Positions 6,475-8,796 of a DNA stretch of 8,796 nucleotides are shown here, piece by piece (position 1 is the stretch's first letter; every line of letters begins with the position of its first letter). The notes below the pieces were generated by a model. That model made no database searches, was not told the DNA's origin, and saw nothing but the letters and a program-made list of their open reading frames with translations. The position numbers and the translations under genes were made by a program. This stretch comes from Rickettsiales bacterium (GTDB taxonomy: Bacteria; Pseudomonadota; Alphaproteobacteria; Rickettsiales; UBA3002). The stretch is taken from positions 1 through 8,796 of the forward strand of contig PBPD01000125.1 in NCBI GenBank assembly GCA_002725445.1. Reading direction: 5' to 3'.

Positions 6475-6492
6475 CCTCACATGCATGTGGGG
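6475..6492. other. Palindrome/hairpin after the deaminase gene
   Basis: CACATGCATGTG (6478-6489) is a perfect 12-base palindrome, extended by CCT and GGG on its sides to a possible 6-base-pair RNA stem with one G-U pair and a 6-base loop. It starts two bases after the deaminase stop. There is no U-tract on either strand, so intrinsic termination is unlikely to be strong; it could be a mRNA-end stabiliser, a protein site or chance. Confidence 0.3.
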
Positions 6493-6500
6493 ACATGATT

Positions 6501-6555
6501 ATTAGCGTTGCGTGCGCTGCAATGTCTGGATGATGGGCGCGAAATCAATACGGTT
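6501..6555. repeat. Direct repeat B, left copy (hydrolase 3' end)
   Basis: These 55 bases match 8077-8131 at 52 positions (differences at 6505, 6506 and 6547), in the same orientation and 1576 bases apart. From 6507 the match is 48 of 49. It abuts the stop codon of the old yellow enzyme gene (6557-6559). Confidence 0.92.
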
Positions 6556-6567
6556 GTCAGTGGGCAT
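6502..6567 (-). pseudogene. Broken 3' end of an alpha/beta-hydrolase gene
   Basis: Read on the minus strand, this piece encodes NRIDFAPIIQTLQRTQR and a stop, which is the C-terminus of the hydrolase at 8078-8796 except for the last residue (Arg instead of Pro). Nothing else of the hydrolase is present; upstream the sequence passes at once into the old yellow enzyme gene. A 21-codon frame with an ATG at 6567 overlaps that gene's end, but I read it as a relic rather than a gene. It suggests that a hydrolase gene once ended directly next to the deaminase gene. Confidence 0.75.
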
Positions 6568-7636
6568 CAATATTCACTCCGTTTTTGAAATACTCGCCTG
6601 AGAAATCCTCAATATTTTCTCCATTTTCAAGACGTATTGGCCAGTCGGGATTGCTTAAGGCGCCTGTGCCAAGTGCCAGCAAATCCGCATGGTTTTCATG
6701 CAAAATATGCTCTGCCTGTTGGGGGTTATGCATGCCCCCATTTGCAATGACAGGTAGGTTTGTAAGGCTTTTTGCAAGCTTTGGCAGGCTGTCGCCTTCT
6801 CTGGTCAGGCAACCATGGTCGAATCCTTTGCCTTCACTAGCAAAGTGAATATAGTCAGCTCCTGCGTGCTTGACGGCATCAAAGATGATCTCGCCATCCG
6901 ATAGGCCGCCAGGCCATAGATAATCGAAATCATTGACTTTGCCTTGTGAAAGTCTGACACCGACAATGTGACGCTCGGATGTAACTTGTTTAACAGCTTT
7001 AATAATTTCGCACGTTAAACGTATTCTGTTTTCTACCGAGCCTCCATACATATCTTCACGCATGTTGGTATAGTCGGTTATAAACTGATCCAGTAAATAG
7101 CCATTTGCGCTGTGAATCTCTACTCCGTCAAAGCCTGCTTCAACCGACCGTTTGGCAGATTGCACGTAGCCTTCGATTACCTGATCTATGTCCATTAGGT
7201 TCATGGCGTGCGGGGTTGGATAGCGCCCCTGTTTGATGCTATAGCCGGGGAGCATTTTACGCATAGGTTCTATCCTGGATGGTGCTCTGGTGTTGCTCAG
7301 ATGTTGTGAAAGTGCGCCTGCGTGCATGAGTTGCAAAATGATTTTGCTGTCATGTTTGTGTACAGACTCGACCACGCGTGCCCACCCGTTTTGCTGCGCC
7401 TGATCTGTAATGCCGGGTTGGTTGGGATAGGCTTGTGCGTAGGCGCGATCGGTATAGGTACCTTCAGTAACAATCATCGCAAAGCCGCCTTTTGCGAATT
7501 GGCTGTAATATTCCGCCATTTTTGCAGTCGGTATGCCATCGCCTTTGGTGCTCACCCGGCTCATCGGTGCCACAACGGCACGGTTTTTCAAATGTAATTT
7601 TTCACTTTCGTATCTGGTTAACGCACTATGCTTCAT
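6557..7636 (-). CDS. Old yellow enzyme family FMN-dependent ene-reductase/NAD(P)H oxidoreductase
   Basis: This is a 359-residue TIM-barrel flavoprotein. Family marks in order: VVAPMSR (21-27, FMN-binding start of the barrel), QLMHAGA (102-108), EIHSANGYLLDQF (173-185), in which H175, N178 and Y180 occupy the places of the substrate-binding His/Asn and catalytic Tyr of yeast OYE1, the D-x-YGGS-x-ENR-x-R signature (195-206), R228 near the flavin, ANGG (298-301) and ALGTGALSNPDWP (321-333, phosphate binding). It should reduce activated double bonds of unsaturated carbonyls, quinones or nitro compounds using NAD(P)H in the cytoplasm; the real substrate is not known. ATG 7636 has GGGGA six bases upstream. 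It is divergent from an HxlR gene, which probably represses it. No terminator is visible; its stop touches the hydrolase relic. Confidence 0.93.
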   Translation of the reverse strand: MKHSALTRYESEKLHLKNRAVVAPMSRVSTKGDGIPTAKMAEYYSQFAKGGFAMIVTEGTYTDRAYAQAYPNQPGITDQAQQNGWARVVESVHKHDSKIILQLMHAGALSQHLSNTRAPSRIEPMRKMLPGYSIKQGRYPTPHAMNLMDIDQVIEGYVQSAKRSVEAGFDGVEIHSANGYLLDQFITDYTNMREDMYGGSVENRIRLTCEIIKAVKQVTSERHIVGVRLSQGKVNDFDYLWPGGLSDGEIIFDAVKHAGADYIHFASEGKGFDHGCLTREGDSLPKLAKSLTNLPVIANGGMHNPQQAEHILHENHADLLALGTGALSNPDWPIRLENGENIEDFSGEYFKNGVNIDAH

Positions 7637-7668
7637 GATAAATCCCCATTTTAATGTTTGTAAATATG

Positions 7669-7698
7669 ATTATAGTGCTAATAAAATATATATGTAAG
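7669..7698 (-). promoter_or_regulatory. Promoter of the old yellow enzyme gene
   Basis: On the minus strand TATAAT (plus positions 7669-7674) is a perfect -10 box, with CTTACA (7693-7698, 4 of 6) as -35 at an 18-base spacing. The -35 lies inside the left half of the first palindrome (7691-7708), a layout suited to repression by the adjacent regulator. Confidence 0.6.
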
Positions 7699-7708
7699 TA
7701 CGCACATA
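7691..7708. promoter_or_regulatory. Candidate HxlR operator 1
   Basis: TATGTAAGTACGCACATA has inverted TATGT/ACATA arms around an 8-base centre. It overlaps the -35 of the old yellow enzyme promoter. The left half, TATGTAAGTAC, recurs as TATGTAGGTAC at 7714-7724, 23 bases (about two helical turns) further on. Binding by the neighbouring HxlR protein is inference. Confidence 0.55.
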
Positions 7709-7709
7709 T

Positions 7710-7736
7710 TTGTTATGTAGGTACATACTGTATACT
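7710..7736 (+). promoter_or_regulatory. Probable promoter of the HxlR gene
   Basis: TATACT at 7731-7736 is a good -10 (5 of 6). TTGTTA at 7710-7715 is a partial -35 (4 of 6) at a rather short 15-base spacing. The second operator lies in the spacer. Confidence 0.45.
7714..7727. promoter_or_regulatory. Candidate HxlR operator 2
   Basis: TATGTAGGTACATA is a perfect palindrome apart from a 2-base GG centre (arms TATGTA/TACATA). It lies between the putative -35 and -10 of the HxlR promoter, where a bound repressor would give autoregulation. Confidence 0.55.
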
Positions 7737-7757
7737 GTTAAGGGTTAGGAGGCGTCT

Positions 7758-8081
7758 ATGGATGATGATATTTGCCCAACGGAAACGGCTTTAGAAGTTA
7801 TCGGTGGGAAGTGGAAGGGGATGATTCTTTATCACCTGCTCGACGGTACGAAGCGGTTTAATGAATTGCGTAGATTGATGCCTGATATTACACAACGCAT
7901 GTTAACCAAGCAGTTGCGAAGCTTAGAGGAAAGTGGAGTTGTGCACCGCAAAGTGTATGCTGAAATTCCTCCGAAAGTAGAATATTCACTCACAGAGATT
8001 GGGCGCGAGCTAACGCCTATCGTCAGAGGGCTAGAGAAATGGGGCGCGCAGTTTCTGAACGTTAGAGGGGCTGCGAATTAA
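7758..8081 (+). CDS. HxlR-family winged-helix transcriptional regulator
   Basis: The 107-residue protein is a full-length HxlR/MarR-like regulator: CPTETALEVIGGKWKGMILYHLLDGTKRFNELRRLMPDIT (6-45) holds the first helices, ITQRMLTKQLRSLEESGVVHRKVY (44-67) the recognition helix and wing start, and PPKVEYSLTEIGREL (71-85) the typical wing end. C6 is in the position of the redox-sensing cysteine of YodB-type members, so thiol modification by quinones or electrophiles is a plausible signal (inference). A strong AGGAGG (7747-7752) precedes ATG 7758 by 5 bases. It is divergent from the old yellow enzyme gene with palindromes between, indicating a self-regulated repressor of that enzyme. Its stop overlaps that of the converging hydrolase gene (TTAA) and lies within repeat B. 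Confidence 0.93.
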   Translation: MDDDICPTETALEVIGGKWKGMILYHLLDGTKRFNELRRLMPDITQRMLTKQLRSLEESGVVHRKVYAEIPPKVEYSLTEIGRELTPIVRGLEKWGAQFLNVRGAAN

Positions 8082-8131
8082 GGTTGCGTGCGCTGCAATG
8101 TCTGGATGATGGGCGCGAAATCGATACGGTT
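8077..8131. repeat. Direct repeat B, right copy (inside intact hydrolase gene)
   Basis: This is the partner of 6501-6555 (52 of 55 bases). It encodes the last 17 codons and the stop of the hydrolase on the minus strand, and on the plus strand supplies the HxlR stop codon. Confidence 0.92.
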
Positions 8132-8796
8132 ATGTCCTTGCCGTTCCAGCGCAATATAATGTTTGTCGTTCGGCAATGCATCATAGAGAAGCTGGCTATG
8201 CTCCATGGGAATGATATGGTCCTGCGTGCCGTGAAATATATACACCGGTTCGTCAATTTGCGGGGCGAGGGCGAGGGCGTCGAACGGGTCGCGGATGAGC
8301 AGGTACACCGGCAGATACCAGTATTTGCGTTGTGCCACATGGGCGATCGAATCATAAGGCGAGATCAGAAAGACGGCATGTGTTTCATACTCGCTGGCCA
8401 TTTTGAGGGCGACGCCTGTGCCAAGTGAACGCCCCATCAGCACAATCTGCTCGCTCTGTAGCCCTTGTTGCTGCGTCAGATACTCCATTGCTGCACGTGC
8501 ATCATTGTAGAGCCCCTGCTCGCTGGGGCTGCCTTCATTGCCGGGATAGCCACGGTATTCCACCGCAAGCAGGCCATAGCCCGCTTGCACAAATTGCGAG
8601 AAAATACGCGCGCGATTAGCCAGCCCTTTCGCATTGCCATGAAAATAAACAAGGGTTCGTTGGCCTGTGGGGGCGGGGACGTGCCACGCCACCAGCGACA
8701 ATCCGTCTGCGGTGGTAAGGCGCAGCTCGTTTGCCTGCGCTAGCCCGACCTCTGCAGGCGGCAGATAGTCGCCGGAATTCACAAATAACAATTCAC
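8078..8796 (-). CDS. Alpha/beta hydrolase, BEM46/ABHD13-like, N-terminus outside window
   Basis: The frame is open to the window's right edge; a TTG at 8791 is probably internal, because this family begins with a membrane helix before the 'LLF.P....Y.PP..G' segment seen here as LLFVNSGDYLPPAEVG. The visible ~239 residues contain the whole catalytic domain. Numbering from the TTG: the oxyanion strand VYFHGNAKG (HGN at 51-53), AVEYRGYPGNEGSPSEQGLYNDARAAMEYL, the nucleophile elbow GRSLGTG (S122), ISPYDSI, the acid in FHGTQDHIIP (D191) and the His in RQGHNRI (H220). A complete Ser-Asp-His triad implies an active esterase, lipase or peptidase-like enzyme, probably anchored in the inner membrane. 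Substrate is unknown. It converges on the HxlR gene with overlapping stops, and its 3' end is duplicated at 6501-6555. Confidence 0.9.
   Translation of the reverse strand, partial: ELLFVNSGDYLPPAEVGLAQANELRLTTADGLSLVAWHVPAPTGQRTLVYFHGNAKGLANRARIFSQFVQAGYGLLAVEYRGYPGNEGSPSEQGLYNDARAAMEYLTQQQGLQSEQIVLMGRSLGTGVALKMASEYETHAVFLISPYDSIAHVAQRKYWYLPVYLLIRDPFDALALAPQIDEPVYIFHGTQDHIIPMEHSQLLYDALPNDKHYIALERQGHNRIDFAPIIQTLQRTQP

Larger units (their letters stand above)
6556..8076. other. Cargo module B: old yellow enzyme/HxlR pair between gene-end repeats
   Basis: This segment lies between the two copies of direct repeat B and holds only the divergent old yellow enzyme and HxlR genes and their shared control region. 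Packing is flush: the enzyme's stop begins two bases after the left repeat, and the HxlR stop (8079-8081) lies inside the right repeat. A sample of the enzyme gene (7081-7140) is 26/60 GC by hand count, against 38/60 in the hydrolase (8521-8580). No recombinase gene is present. I infer acquisition as a unit. Confidence 0.55.

Noticed and set aside
6475..6492. Hairpin as an intrinsic terminator of the deaminase gene or the old yellow enzyme gene
   Set aside because: No run of U follows on either strand, and the stem is short with a G-U pair.
3340..8131. A common core shared by repeats A and B that might be a recombinase site
   Set aside because: Only a short GC-rich match (GCGTGCGC, with one copy inverted) was found, which is within chance; the two repeats are otherwise unrelated.
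8084..8428. Plus-strand open frames at the right end of the window
   Set aside because: They overlap the hydrolase, whose full catalytic triad and family motifs on the minus strand are convincing.
1..8796. CRISPR array, tRNA or rRNA genes, phage genes
   Set aside because: No regularly spaced short repeats, no cloverleaf-like or rRNA-like sequence and no phage structural or integrase genes were seen.

Overview
The window looks like chromosomal DNA of a Gram-negative bacterium, probably a proteobacterium (an alphaproteobacterium is my best guess, low confidence). Genes are tightly packed with 1-14 base overlaps. They encode typical proteobacterial families: a TIGR01777 epimerase fused to a membrane domain, DCC, DUF4166, HxlR, old yellow enzyme and a BEM46-like hydrolase. 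No rRNA, tRNA, CRISPR array, transposase or integrase is visible.

Left region (1-5671, all plus strand) is one probable operon. It starts with the 3' end of a DUF4166 gene, then a membrane-anchored TIGR01777 epimerase, a DCC/DUF393 thiol protein, a complete DUF4166 gene, a small membrane-anchored Cys-rich protein, an unrecognised membrane protein (3414-4592) and a saccharopine-dehydrogenase-like NAD(P) protein. DUF4166 and the saccharopine-dehydrogenase domain are often fused in one polypeptide; here they are separate genes. A shared redox or envelope pathway is inference.

Middle and right: a zinc deaminase-fold protein (5714-6472) is followed by a divergent old yellow enzyme / HxlR regulator pair (6557-8081) with an operator-rich AT-rich intergenic region, which looks like a self-regulated electrophile or quinone response module. 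The window ends in an alpha/beta hydrolase on the minus strand.

The most striking observation is that two small cargo modules are each bracketed by a direct repeat that is a copy of the end of the neighbouring gene. Module A (one unknown membrane-protein gene) lies between a broken copy of the first ~20 codons of the dehydrogenase gene (3340-3397) and the real copy (4604-4661; 53 of 58 bases match). Module B (old yellow enzyme plus HxlR) lies between a broken copy of the last ~17 codons of the hydrolase gene (6501-6555) and the real copy (8077-8131; 52 of 55 match). In hand-counted 60-base samples both cargos are about 42-43% GC, while the bracketing genes are 63-70%. Both are packed almost flush against the repeats, like cassettes. 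This suggests that both were acquired by the same kind of event, which left the target gene intact and a relic of its end on the far side.
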